Part shown: piece after piece, positions 10,255 to 19,723 of the stretch | Layout of the letters: each line of letters opens with the position of its first letter | Position numbering within the stretch: the first letter of the stretch is position 1 | Source: Isochrysis galbana | Lineage: Eukaryota > Haptophyta > Isochrysidales > Isochrysidaceae | Direction: 5' to 3' | Assembly: GCA_018136815.1 (NCBI GenBank) | Contig: CM030942.1 | Span: 177,976-241,975 of the forward strand | DNA length: 64,000 nt | The notes under the pieces: model-generated | Seen by the model: only the letters and a program-made list of their open reading frames with translations | What the model was told of the DNA's origin: nothing | Database searches by the model: none | Translations under genes and position numbers: made by a program

Positions 10255-11064
10255 CTACACCTTCGTGTCGGGACGGGTGGCAAGGTACTGGGCGACGGCA
10301 GGGTGCTGTCTGACGCCATTCCAAGACGCCAGCAGCTTGGGGCATTCGTCTAAGGCCGCGATTGCCGCCGCCTTGTTGTCAAAGTAGTCATTAAAAGTGA
10401 CAAAGAGAGCCGCGTCTGCGAGTGTGAACCTGCCGCCAAAGAGCGCACCGTCCTCGCCGCCAGGAACGGTCTTCTCAACGTGCAACATGAATTCAGGCAG
10501 AGTGGTGGAGTAGAAGGCCGCGAAGCGCGCCTCCTTGTCCGCCGCTGTCGCGCTGGAGCGCATCTTCTGATACTTCTCCTTCAAATCGCGCAGATGCTCT
10601 GTGAAGGCGTCGACGTGGGCTGCTGTAAGCTCGTCGTCGCCCATCATCCCCAGCTGGCGCGCGAGGTAGCGCTCAATCGAGCGCGACTGCGCGAGCACGT
10701 GCTCGCCTCCAAGAGCCCCTCCACTGAGAAGGAGTACGGGCCCGCGCCCCAAGTTCATATCAAGCTCTCCGCATTCCTTCGCCGCGGTGTATTCTGGCGC
10801 GGCCGCCTCGAGGCCCAGCACCATCTTGGAGACATCGAGCGGCCATCGCGTCTCTCGGAAGGGGTGGGCAGCAAGCACCAAGAGCACTCTGGTGGTCTCC
10901 ATCACTCCCTTGGCGTCGAAGTACTTAATCAGGATGCTAGGCCGCTCGCCGGTCGGCCAGCGCTCCAGTCGCTCGGCAGACACAGGCGAGCGGCACAGCG
11001 CGAGCGAGGAGAGGCCCGCTGCAGCAGCAGAGCAGAGGCGCACACGCGCGCCGCGCCACGCCAT
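10255..11064 (-). CDS. Glutathione S-transferase, sigma-like
   Basis: The 269-residue protein has an N-terminal stretch (about 1-35) rich in Ala, Arg and Leu that looks like a targeting peptide. A thioredoxin-like GST domain follows (LIKYFDAKGVMETTRVLL, the usual start of soluble GSTs), with GPVLLL for the cis-proline region and AQSRSIERYLAR for the conserved glutathione-binding SR/ES turn. The helical C-terminal domain contains the GRFTLADAALFV motif. Members conjugate glutathione to electrophiles or isomerise substrates. ATG 11064 is preferred because in-frame codons further upstream are microsatellite and start with a non-ATG codon. The gene is divergent from the alanyl-tRNA editing gene, with 225 bp between the start codons. 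Substrate class is not determined. Confidence 0.85.
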   Translation of the reverse strand: MAWRGARVRLCSAAAAGLSSLALCRSPVSAERLERWPTGERPSILIKYFDAKGVMETTRVLLVLAAHPFRETRWPLDVSKMVLGLEAAAPEYTAAKECGELDMNLGRGPVLLLSGGALGGEHVLAQSRSIERYLARQLGMMGDDELTAAHVDAFTEHLRDLKEKYQKMRSSATAADKEARFAAFYSTTLPEFMLHVEKTVPGGEDGALFGGRFTLADAALFVTFNDYFDNKAAAIAALDECPKLLASWNGVRQHPAVAQYLATRPDTKV

Positions 11065-11067
11065 CAC

Positions 11068-11121
11068 TCTCTCTCTCTCTCTCTCTCCCTCTCCCCCCCC
11101 CCCCCCCCCCCCCCCCTCTCT
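11068..11121. repeat. CT/C tract in a divergent promoter region
   Basis: A CT run followed by a poly-C run lies 4-60 bp from the transferase start codon. On the coding strand of the transferase it reads as G then GA. It sits in the 225-bp region shared by the two divergent genes, so both promoters must lie within or overlap it. Confidence 0.85.
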
Positions 11122-11289
11122 TTTGATCACACCGTCCGAATCTTGAAATTATCAGTTTATTTTCTCTCGAAATTATCAATTTATTTTCTCTCCCTCATTC
11201 TTGTACTCCACCAAATTTATCCGGAGTGCAGCTGTTCACACAAGGCAATGAGTAGACTACTGGTTTACTAGTGTCTGTGTGTGCGTGCG

Positions 11290-12126
11290 ATGGAGTCGGT
11301 CCGCCTTCTCGACGCGATCATCGCCGACGTGGCTTGTGGCGTGGGGCAGGACGGCGCGCGGCGGGAAGGGGCCGCGCCAGAAGATAAGGTAGCCCCTGCC
11401 GCCCACTCAGCCGCCGAGAGCCATCCTCCTCTCGGCCGCACGCGTGCGCTCTGGCTGGAGGACACCGAGCTCTTCCACGCTGAGGCACGTGTTCTCGCTG
11501 TCGAGCCGATCAAGGGCGCTGCGGGCTGGGCGATCGCTCTGGACCAAACGTGCTTCCATCCACAGGGTGGTGGTCAGCCCGCCGACATGGGTCTTATCAA
11601 GCCAAAGGGAGGCGGCCCGCCTTTCAGCTGCAGCATGGTGCGGCTGGACAGAGAGACAGGTGTTGTATGGCATGAGGGAGAGGGGAGCCTGGATATGCCG
11701 TTTGTGGTTGGAGCGAGCGTCGAGTGTGAGATTGACGGAGCGAGGCGCTTAGAAGCTGCGCGACTGCACTCGGGGGGGCACCTCCTCGATGCCGCGATGC
11801 AGGCAGCAGGATGTCAGCTCGAGCCCGCCAAGGGCTACCATTTCTCTGCTGGCCCGTATGTTGAGTACCATGGCAAGTTGACCCCAGAAGAAAGAGAGGT
11901 CCTCCTACCGAAGCTGCAAGCTGAGGTGGAGCGACTGGTCCGGCAAGCCATTCCTACAAATATATCGATTGACAGCACCGGTCTACGCATCGTCGATGTA
12001 GGTGGCGTCTCTTGTCCATGTGGGGGTACGCATGTGCGCACCACGGCAGACATCGGCGCATTGAAAGTGGAATCTATCAAGGCCAAAGGGAAGTTTACCA
12101 GGGTGTCATACTCGATAGCTCGGTGA
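11290..12126 (+). CDS. alaX: Alanyl-tRNA editing protein (AlaX-like)
   Basis: The 278-residue protein matches free-standing alanyl-tRNA editing domains, which hydrolyse Ser-tRNA(Ala) or Gly-tRNA(Ala) to protect translation accuracy. The zinc-binding residues are visible: His160 and His164 in HSGGH, and Cys244 and His248 in CPCGGTH. The upstream half has the FHPQGGGQPAD motif seen in this family and in the alanyl-tRNA synthetase editing domain. ATG 11290 is used since the frame upstream begins with GTG. Residues 1-55 lie outside the domain and may be a targeting or linker region. The protein lacks the aminoacylation domain, so it acts in trans. Confidence 0.88.
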   Translation: MESVRLLDAIIADVACGVGQDGARREGAAPEDKVAPAAHSAAESHPPLGRTRALWLEDTELFHAEARVLAVEPIKGAAGWAIALDQTCFHPQGGGQPADMGLIKPKGGGPPFSCSMVRLDRETGVVWHEGEGSLDMPFVVGASVECEIDGARRLEAARLHSGGHLLDAAMQAAGCQLEPAKGYHFSAGPYVEYHGKLTPEEREVLLPKLQAEVERLVRQAIPTNISIDSTGLRIVDVGGVSCPCGGTHVRTTADIGALKVESIKAKGKFTRVSYSIAR

Positions 12127-12519
12127 GAGGGGGGACCTTCTCCCTCGCGTCTCGACTCTCCGCCCACGGCTCGGGAGACGCGGCGATTTTCACGGCGAGC
12201 CGCCAACCACATACAAATCTACATTAAAGTTTCAATCGCCGGCTTGGTAAACCACCTGGCATAGTACTCGGGGTTAGTAATGAGGGGTGATAACTTAAAT
12301 TTTGATCAATTTCTATGGGTCGCGTTGCGACAAAGGGAAAGGGATGGGGCTAACAAAAAAACTTCTTGATATTCTCGCCATACGCATACGCGCGGCCCTC
12401 CACAGGTATACAGGTATATCGTATATCGTAGCCACGTCCGCTATTACTTTCTACTTTCCTTTCCCTCTCCCTTCTCTCGAGCTTTACTTAGGGGTTCGGG
12501 ATCTGCAACCTACTTTTCT
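12127..12519. repeat. LINE-type 3' tail remnant and flank
   Basis: At 12350-12390 the minus strand reads GGCGAGAATATCAAGAAG followed by a T run. This matches the 3' tails of the LINE at 35111 and of the SINE-like elements at 41904 and 61837. It marks the 3' end of an element inserted on the minus strand. Its body is not resolved and nothing else is recognised here. Confidence 0.5.
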
Positions 12520-13187
12520 AAGTGGGGGTCAATGGGGGCCTCGCGCCCCCCTCACTCCATCGCGGACACCCCCCACCCCCAGGGTGGGGCCCCGTAGCCC
12601 CGTACAACCGAACCTTAGGCCCCTCCCTGCCCTCTGGCAGGGGCTGGACAATCATCATCCTGGCCCAGACCCTTCGTGGGCGCGGGCCGCGATTCGCTCT
12701 CCCACGCCCATACTGGGCCTGCCCTCGAGCTGACTCCCCCCCCCTCCCCTGGTCGCCAGGCATACAAAGGCCGCAGGGAGCAGGGAGGCTCCAATGGCCA
12801 GCGTGGCAAGCGTGGGAGAGGCAGGGGGGGCCAGGGGCTGAGCCCCAGCCTCCACTGCCCCCTGAGCTGCCCTTGCTGGCCCTCTGGGAGCCCCCAAAGG
12901 CCCTCTGAGAGCAGGCCGTGGCGCGCCGCATGGCGACGCGCCGCAGGGAGAGGGGTGGAGGAGAATGGAGAGAGGGCAAGGGGGGGGGTTTTGCACGCCC
13001 CCCCCCCCCGATGGCCGATGGCCCGATGGAGTGCGGTAAGAAACGGGCCCCGTTTGCGTTAGCAAACGGGCGAAGGGGGGCGGCTGGCGGCTGGCGACAG
13101 GAGGGGGAGAAGAAGGGAGTGGCTCAAGACGTCCTTGTGGCAGGTATCGGGGGGGCGCAGTCATTTATTTCTTCGAGGACTGCTCGC
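12520..13187 (+). repeat. SINE-like repeat (B/D superfamily), copy near 12.5 kb
   Basis: The sequence begins with the AAGTGGGGGTCAATGGGGG box seen also at about 26675. From about 12670 to 13187 it is close to 57130-57595, including the CAAACGGGCGAAGGGGGGCG stretch and the TTCTTCGAGGACTGCTCGCG stretch. The reverse complement of its GC-rich core resembles elements at 41904-42663 and 61837-62573. At 13187 it is cut by an AT-rich repeat A end. It carries long chance open frames but no protein motif. Confidence 0.75.
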
Positions 13188-13250
13188 GGAATAAAAAATA
13201 ATTCCAACTGGGAAGATGCGCACCTGCACTGAGCCGCTGGCCGATTGCGT
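13187..13250 (-). repeat. Repeat A end, reverse orientation
   Basis: The sequence AATAAAAAATAATTCCAACT followed by GGGAAG and a GAGCCGCTGGCCGAT block is the reverse complement of the right end of repeat A (5480-5549 and 53525-53594). Only this terminal segment is present, and it lies at a break in the SINE-like repeat. Confidence 0.7.
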
Positions 13251-13735
13251 AGCAAGATTGCCCCTCGTTTCCGTTATGGTGCGATTCCCGTTCCAGACAA
13301 GATCGCCGACAGATCGCCCTTTGATCGTCGTCCGTCGTTGTCTGATCGGAGTGTTTGGGTTTGATTTCAGTCGAGTTATGTGAGAAAGTCGTGGGGCGAG
13401 AGTCGGGGTGTTTTCCTGGGTGTCTCCGTCCGTCGTCCTGTCGTCAGTCGCCATCCGTCGCTCTCGCTCTCGTAACACTCATACCCTACAACCTCGCCTC
13501 TCCTCGCCAGCCCCTGCCATCACAGCCCTCCTCTCACTCACCCTCGCCTCTCGCCGCTCGTTCGATGTCGCTCTCGCCGCCGTCCTCGCCCTCGCCCAAG
13601 CCCGCCTGCCCGCCTTCCTCTGCTGACGGGCTTCAGCCCGTCAGCATCTCCGAAGTCGTCCCCTCAGCCGCGCCTGCCGCCGGCATGCCTCCTTCCTCAT
13701 TGCCCTCAGGCCCTATGGGCCACTCCAATTCGTTA
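13251..13735. repeat. Dispersed repeat E, copy 1
   Basis: This block matches 40133-40625. Both copies open with GATTGCCCCTCGTTTCCGTT and both end at CCCTATGGGCCA. The two copies differ at scattered bases and by small indels, so they are older than the repeat A pair. The C/T-rich middle produces long open frames in both copies. One minus-strand frame with an MPAAGAAE start is conserved between copies, so it may be a remnant of an element protein. Confidence 0.8.
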
Positions 13736-15188
13736 GCTAGATGCCCGATTCGGACCAAACATACAGGTGAGCAAGGAGAATACACGTTCACATGAAGCAG
13801 AATTGGGGCGCTGTTGCTGCCGTCCTCATCGGACAACACAACTAATCGCTGTGCTGAACGAGAGCGAGAGCGGCTGCTGCGCTTGTGGCGGATGTCTGCG
13901 CAAGATGTGGTGGGAGGAGGGCATGAGCGTGGTTGAGAAGCGCGTGAATGCGCGAGAATGCATGCAGGCGTGCAACGGGCAACCTGGAGGCTGGGGTGGG
14001 TGCGGGAAAGGGAAAGGCGCACCACTTGGCAGCGGCATGGGGGTGGCCCTGTCTCTCTTCCCAAGGCGCACGCAGCACGTATACAGTGGCGTTACGATAA
14101 TGAAATGAGTTGTAACTATGGTAAACGGGTACATGTACAAACGAGTATAACGGTGCCTCCCCCCCTCCCCCCTCCCCCCCGCCCCCCCTCCCGCCCACCA
14201 AGGCCCACGGGGCGCGCTAGGGCCGGGTTTTGTTTTTGCGTCCCGCCTCCCGCTCCCGCCCAAACTTGCACGGACTTGCGGATCTTGCAGTAGGCCCCAA
14301 AACCGACCCAAACTTGCAAACAAGTTTGGCAATAATTGGTCAGGCCCAACCCGTTCCGCCAAGGGGCTGTATCTCACGTACATGTTACATGTTACATACA
14401 TCAGCCCCTCCACCTTCATACGCTCCACAGCCACAGCCCCACTCCCTTCTCCACAAGAGCATTTTTGCCGTAGTCATAGTCATTAGTGCCAACGAAAGGT
14501 TGTAATCAAGGTGAGGGTTGATGCGCTCCATGTACACATATAGTAGTTTGTAGTATATACTATACTACACTACTACATGCCATGTAGATCATGTGTCCAT
14601 ATCATTGTGAAAAAGTTTTTCGCAGAGAAGAAGACAGACCCAAGAGGCCGACCGCGCTCAACCGTCAGGTCCCCTCACACTGACTAGTTATCACATCAAG
14701 GCCCCTATACAATAATCTTTCATTAGTCATTAGCGCTACACGGACAAGCGCGCGATCTCGCACTACTCACCTACTCGACGGGCGACTGACCAATCAGACG
14801 AGCGCGCGCGAGCGGCTCAATCCCGCACGTGAATGGCTAGATGGTGCAGGCGCCAGATCAAACGTGCCACGAGCGCGACGTGCACCATAGACAAGCTCGT
14901 TCCATCAAAGGAACGTAGCCCCGCCTTGCCATGTGTCATTGGCCATGGGTGAGTAATGGCGCTATAATATAATGCACTCGTGGATGGTTCATCATCCACA
15001 TGTTCATCGACATCATTTGCCCAATCGGACGACGAAGGAGGAGGCGACATCTTTGCTGCGACCCTCCCGAAGGCGATAGGCGGACTAGAACGTCCGAACG
15101 TGCTAAGCACGATAGCATGTATCCATATGCGTGGCTCGGCAATATGTACAAAACACCCAATGGAAGGGCGGTGGCTGAGCCGGCATCA
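13736..15188. other. Intergenic, no gene recognised
   Basis: About 1.45 kb has no convincing coding frame. CAAACTTGCA words recur at about 14260-14330 and echo the CAAGTTTGGG words at 26780-26860, perhaps an old shared repeat. A TAGTATATACTATACTACAC run lies near 14550. Confidence 0.4.
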
Positions 15189-16211
15189 TCAGGCAGCGCC
15201 GGCGACAGGCCCTTGCTCCTGGTGGGCGAGGACAATCTCGCGCTTTCCGTGCAGCCCCATGCCCGCCTGAGACGCGAGTCCCACTGAGCCTTGATTCAAG
15301 AGCGATATGCCGCCTGCGCCTAGCCCGTCGACCCCCTCAACCTTGGCCATGTGGGAGATCTCGCGCTTGCCGAAGCCCGTGCCGCCGGCCTGGGAGGCGC
15401 CCCCGTGCGAGCCCATGCCGATGGCCGTCGCCTCGCCGCTGCCTAGTCCCTCGACGCCTCGGACGTGGCCCATCTTGTTGATGTTTTTGCTGTAGTCAAT
15501 CGTGCCGGCCTGCGAGGCGCCGCCGTGCGAGCCCTTACCAATGGCTGTCACTTCTGCGTTGCCGAGGCCCTGGAGGCCATCAACATGGCCCGTCTTGTTG
15601 ATGTTTTTGCTGTAGTCGATGGTGCCCGCCTGCGACGCGCCGCCGTGCGAGCCCTTGCCGAGGAGCGTGGGGGCGGCCTTTGCTTGAGCGAGCTGTTCGG
15701 CGGTGAAGTTGCGCTTGTTCGCCTCGGCGAGCTTGACGCCGAGGACGGGACCGTCGTAGCCGGGGATACGCTGAGCGAAGCGCCCAAGCGCGTGGATGTT
15801 GGTCACCACCGCGAGCATGTTCTTGTTCTCGAAAAGGTCGACCGTCTGGAAGGATTCAAAGTGAGCCACGCCAATGGCGGTGCAAGCGCTCAGGTAGTTC
15901 CCAATGTTCTCCATCTGCTTGAAAGGCATCTTCATGGAGGAGATCTTGGACACGGAGCCCGGCTTGATCTTGTTAATCAGCTCGCACAGCACCTCGCCCG
16001 ATTTGAGCTCCTCCTGGAGAGATCCCTCGCCAAGAGAGCGACCGAGGACGGCTTCGATCCACTGCCTCGCCTCTGCCTCCAGCCTCGGGTCGTACTTGGC
16101 CTTGGCCTTCTCCGCAATCTCGCGGTCCATCCCGTAGAGCACCTCCCCGTCGGCTTGCGCCGCGCGCTCTTCGTACGTCACGTAGTTGGAGTTCTTGTAG
16201 ACGGTGGACAT
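15189..16211 (-). CDS. Calponin-family protein (CH domain plus calponin repeats)
   Basis: The 340-residue protein has a calponin-homology domain at about residues 45-150. Visible are ARQWIEAVLG, the SGEVLCELINKIKPGS core, the MENIGNYLSACTAIGV block and a VDLFENKNMLAVVTNIHALG helix. Four calponin-like repeats follow at about 185-330, each built on GSHGGASQAG or GSVGLASQAG; the first two are almost identical. This is the layout of transgelin and calponin, which bind and bundle actin filaments. The start at 16211 gives the standard MSTVYKNS opening; the frame runs on upstream only through low-complexity sequence. No intron interrupts it. A very long pyrimidine tract lies upstream on the + strand. 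Confidence 0.9.
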   Translation of the reverse strand: MSTVYKNSNYVTYEERAAQADGEVLYGMDREIAEKAKAKYDPRLEAEARQWIEAVLGRSLGEGSLQEELKSGEVLCELINKIKPGSVSKISSMKMPFKQMENIGNYLSACTAIGVAHFESFQTVDLFENKNMLAVVTNIHALGRFAQRIPGYDGPVLGVKLAEANKRNFTAEQLAQAKAAPTLLGKGSHGGASQAGTIDYSKNINKTGHVDGLQGLGNAEVTAIGKGSHGGASQAGTIDYSKNINKMGHVRGVEGLGSGEATAIGMGSHGGASQAGGTGFGKREISHMAKVEGVDGLGAGGISLLNQGSVGLASQAGMGLHGKREIVLAHQEQGPVAGAA

Positions 16212-16259
16212 GTGGGGCGTCCGAGGCGAGGGGAAGGGGAAGATAGAGAGAGAGTGTGT

Positions 16260-16559
16260 GTGTTGGCGAGAAGAGGGGGGGAGAGGCTTGGGGGGGGGGG
16301 GGGGAAGCGGGAAGAAGGGCGCGTCTAAGAGGGAAGCGAGCACGGGAAGGCTGAGGAGCCGTGGGAGAGACTGGCTGCTGGGTTGGGGCAAAGGTGTGAG
16401 AATCTTAGCGAGAGAAGAGAGAAAAAACCGGAGAGGATACGGTGGGCGTGACGAGAGGAAGAGAGGGAGAGTGACAGGGAGAGAGAAGAGGCGAGCGGGA
16501 GAGGGGGCGAGTGCTCGCCTTCTGCGTGAAACCCGCCCTCTCTCTCGTCTCTCTCTCTC

Positions 16560-16626
<67 letters not shown>

Positions 16627-16795
16627 CTTCTCTCCTCTCTCTCTCTCCTCTCTTCTCTCCTACTCTCCCGCCTCCTCCCCCCTACTCCCCCCCTCCCCTC
16701 CCCTCTCCCCTCTCTCTCTCCTCCCCCCCCTCCCCCCCCCTCTCCCCTCTCTCCCCTCCCTCTCCTACTCTCTCCCCCCCCCTCTCCCCCCCTCT

Positions 16796-16837
<42 letters not shown>

Positions 16838-17015
16838 CTTCTCTCCTCTCTCCTCTCCCCTCTTCTCTCCTACTCTCAGACCTCCTCCCCCCTCCCCTCC
16901 CCTCTCCCCTCTCCCTCTCTCCTCCCCCCCCTCTCTCCTCTCTCCCCTCCCTCTCCTTCTCTCTCTCCCCCCCCTCGCCCCCCCTCTCCCCCCTCTCTCT
17001 CTCCCTCCTCTCCTC
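16260..17015. repeat. G-rich then long CT/C tract
   Basis: From about 16505 to 17015 the + strand is almost wholly pyrimidine, with pure CT runs at 16565-16620 and 16800-16830 and short CCCCCC runs between. The 250 bp nearer the calponin gene are G/A-rich on the same strand. The strong strand asymmetry over half a kilobase could form triplex DNA. It is upstream of the calponin gene and may hold its promoter. Confidence 0.9.
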
Positions 17016-17029
17016 AAACTCAAGTACTC

Positions 17030-17629
17030 TCTACCCCTGCGGCTCCGTCGTCGCCCGTTTCGCAATGGTTGCTCTGGCCCTCTTCACGGCCTCTTCACAT
17101 CTCCGCCGTCGCTTCGGCCAGCGAGAGGCTGAAAACCCTACTCCGGGGGTAGCCAACTCCTGGCGCGTGCCCAACCCCTGGCACAGGCGTCCTTCGTGGC
17201 CCAGTCTCCCCAGCCGCTTTGGGTACGGCTCAGGTGAGCCGGCGCCAGCTAGAGGCACCACCAGCCACCAGCGCCCACTCGGTCGCCATGGCGTCGCAGA
17301 ACTCGCCCGCTGAGTCGCCGGGCCAGGCGCGCGCGTCGGCACGCAACACTGACGAAAACGTCCTTCGAGACGAGGAGCGAGGAGGGGCCAAGGGGGTCGC
17401 GCAGCGGGCGTCCCAGGCGACGGGCAAGCGGCCAAGGATCATACACAGACGGTGGGCGCGCCCCACCGTCGGAAGATGCGAAGCAGCAGGCTCTGCACGC
17501 CATATGCTGCTGGTACCACCCGCGCGCCGACCACTCGAAGCGCAAGACGAAGGCGCAATGGGCGAGCGCTTTTGGGATAGACAGGCAGCGCTTCACATAC
17601 TGGGAGAAGCACATGGGCGAGGAGCAAGG
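17030..17629 (+). other. Open frames without recognised function
   Basis: Several + frames are open here. One, ending at 17633, reads CCWYHPRADHSKRKTKAQW and continues to a YWEKHMGEEQG end just before the hAT-like terminus. It has a more protein-like composition than its neighbours and may be a last exon or an element fragment. I cannot name a family. Confidence 0.2.
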
Positions 17630-18100
17630 CTAGGGCTGACCATTAACAGGCAAGTTTTTTGGAAACCCATTAGTAGTTTTTCAAGGTCAGCACATTAACA
17701 GGTTGAGTTTCTTTCTGGGTGTTAACAGGCTGTTTTAGCAGGGGTGTTAATACCCTGTTAGTGGCCATTAACAGGTTAAACCCATTACAAGTTGTTACCC
17801 CAACGTTGGAATACATGTTTGGGGGGGATTCCCTTCCCCCCTCCCCTCCCACCGCCCCCCGACGCCGGGAGCTGTCCCCCCCCCCCCCCCCCCCACCTGC
17901 GCCCTGCGCCTCCCCCCCCCGACGCCGACGCGCTCATGGGTAAGCGCGGACCACCATCGAAGCGCAAGGCGCCAAAATGGCCAAGCAATTCCTAGCTTCG
18001 CCGGCGTTGACCGCAGGGGTGGAGCGTGTGTTCTCGGCCGCAAGGCGAGAAGCGCTCAATCACTCAATCACCATCACCCACAGCATAGAAAAGCGTTCAA
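17630..18100 (+). mobile_element. hAT element end with dimerisation-domain remnant
   Basis: The sequence starts TAGGGCTGACCATTAACAGG, which fits a hAT-type terminal repeat. TTAACAGG then recurs at least three times to about 17785, a pattern typical of subterminal transposase-binding repeats. After poly-C and GC-rich sequence, a frame from 17977 reads FLASPALTAGVERVFSAARR. This resembles the C-terminal hAT dimerisation motif (normally SSAGVERVFS) but is degraded. No opposite end or target duplication was found, so the element is broken. Similar TTAACCAGTTAACAC words lie beside the other hAT remnant at 27060-27200. Confidence 0.55.
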
Positions 18101-18763
18101 TCACCATCAGCCTACACGTGGCACGTGTGGGAACGCGTTCAATCGCCACCACCCATAGTGTAGTGTGTAGTGCTCGTAAGAGGATGAATGCTATCTATGT
18201 ACCATCTATAGTTTCTATCTACATTTCGATAAGTTGGTGGTGCGCGCGGAGCGCGGCCGCTCTGAACGCTCCCGATTCGCCGAGGCATCCGCCAACCGAC
18301 GAGGGCGAGCTCTACGGATACAAGCTGGAGGAGCTGAAGAAGCGTTTGCAGCTTGGCTGCACCCGCATAGGTGATGGCCGCGAGTATGGCGCCGGCCGCA
18401 CGCGTGGAATGTACCGTGAGGGAGTGAAGTGGGCAGCGAGGGAGATGGTTGCAGGGGGGCTGCCCATGGATGGTCGGAAGGCTGCGCGTGTTCTGCAAGG
18501 GCTGGGGATCAGGGTGTCATACTGGCCGCTGAATGCAGCGGCCACGCAGGCCAAGGCCATGGCGGCGGTGGAAGGGGACGAAGACAAGGCGGCGTTCGTG
18601 GTGAGTCCCATCGTGTCAGGTAGGTTCGAGTCACCGCTCGCCAAATGGATGCCGCTACCAGCAGCTCGCGCCGATGCTCATCACGCATCGCGCCCATGGC
18701 GGCAGCCGCTTCATTCTCCACACGACGACGCCGGAGCTCAGCTTCCACGCCCGCCTCCTTTTG
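18101..18763 (+). other. Open frame, function unknown
   Basis: The + frame from 17977 stays open to 18783. Residues corresponding to about 18290-18560 look protein-like (EGELYGYKLEELKKRLQLGC, then a GMYREGVKWAAREM helix) with no family match I can make. It follows directly after the hAT dimerisation remnant, so it may be captured or element-derived. Confidence 0.2.
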
Positions 18764-19118
18764 TTGTATTCCTGCCCATCTGAAGCTGAAGGCTGTAGGC
18801 ATGAATATTCGTGTAAGGTACGCGCTCACAATTACAATTGAACAGTTCCCCGTGTTACCACTGACGCACAAGACACACAGATTCGGATTCCCCATGGTCT
18901 CAAGTCCAGGTTCGCAGATTTTGGTCTCGAAATTTGCGATTCGAATTTTGTTTTTGCTGTTACTATAATTGTTGGCTCGTTTAAGTTAATAAACCGGCAT
19001 GACTTCGACTTCTCGTTCTGCAGTCGCTCTGCGAGACTCTCTCTCTCTCTCTCTCTCTCCGTCCGCCTCTCCTCGGCCGACGGCAGGAAGATTCGTCCAA
19101 AACATTCTCCGGTCCCAA
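18764..19118. repeat. Dispersed repeat F, copy 1
   Basis: The block beginning TTGTATTCCTGCCCATCTGA matches 37433-37796 closely, sharing TGAATATTCGTGT, GATTCGGATTCCCCATGG and TTCGACTTCTCGTTCTGCAG segments plus a CT run. Similarity ends at AAAACATTCTCCGG in both. In the second copy that point is immediately followed by repeat A2; here it is followed by unrelated GC-rich sequence. Confidence 0.85.
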
Positions 19119-19723
19119 GATATCTCGTGGGGGGTCTCTCCGCGCTCCGCGCTCCGCGAGGGAAAGGACGCGATCTCGCTCGCGCTCCGCGAGGGAAAGG
19201 ACGCGATCTCGCTCCGAGATTGGCCTCGCGCCCTCCCACGCTGCCCCGCCGTGCCCTCGGTCCCTCGCCCCCCCCCGCGGCAGGTTCTTTCCCTCGGCGT
19301 GCCGTCCGTCGCCTCCGGCCGTTATATTAATCCCCCCCCCCGCGCGAGGTTCTCTTCTCCCCCGCGCGCGGTTCGTTTCCTCCGGCCGTCGTTGTTCCCC
19401 CCCTCGCTTCGATTCCTCTCGCGGTTCCTTCGATGATTGCCTCCATCTCGTCCGTTCTTCTTCGCGATCCTCGCGGAGGGGGCACCGACGTTTAATGTTA
19501 GTTTCGTCGCGGTTTCGATGAAAGAAAGGAAGAACGAATGGCACGCGCCTCGCGTCTCGCGTCTTGTTTCGTCGCCCCTTGCTCGTCGCTTGTCTAGAAG
19601 GTCTCTCCGCACATCGCCTTCTCCCCCGCGCGAGTTTGGATCTCTCCTCGACCCTCCGCGTTGGCTTCAGCGGACGAGTTTCACTTTAATTAACGATAGT
19701 TCGAAGCCTTGGGCTCCTAAGCC
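19119..19723. other. Downstream region of the chromodomain gene, no gene
   Basis: C- and GC-rich sequence contains two copies of a CGCTCCGCGAGGGAAAGGAC unit near 19160-19210. No coding frame is supported. The 3' untranslated region of the chromodomain gene must end here. Confidence 0.4.

Noticed and set aside
12655-13164. Pro/Arg-rich open frames inside the SINE-like repeat
   Set aside because: The frames are not kept between repeat copies and show no domain.
16511-17152. Long Ser/Leu/Pro open frames in the CT tract
   Set aside because: They exist only because CT repeats lack stop codons in all frames; no domain or start context supports them.
18600-18645. GGTTCGAGTC B-box-like word
   Set aside because: The flanking bases do not pair as a T arm and no acceptor stem is found.
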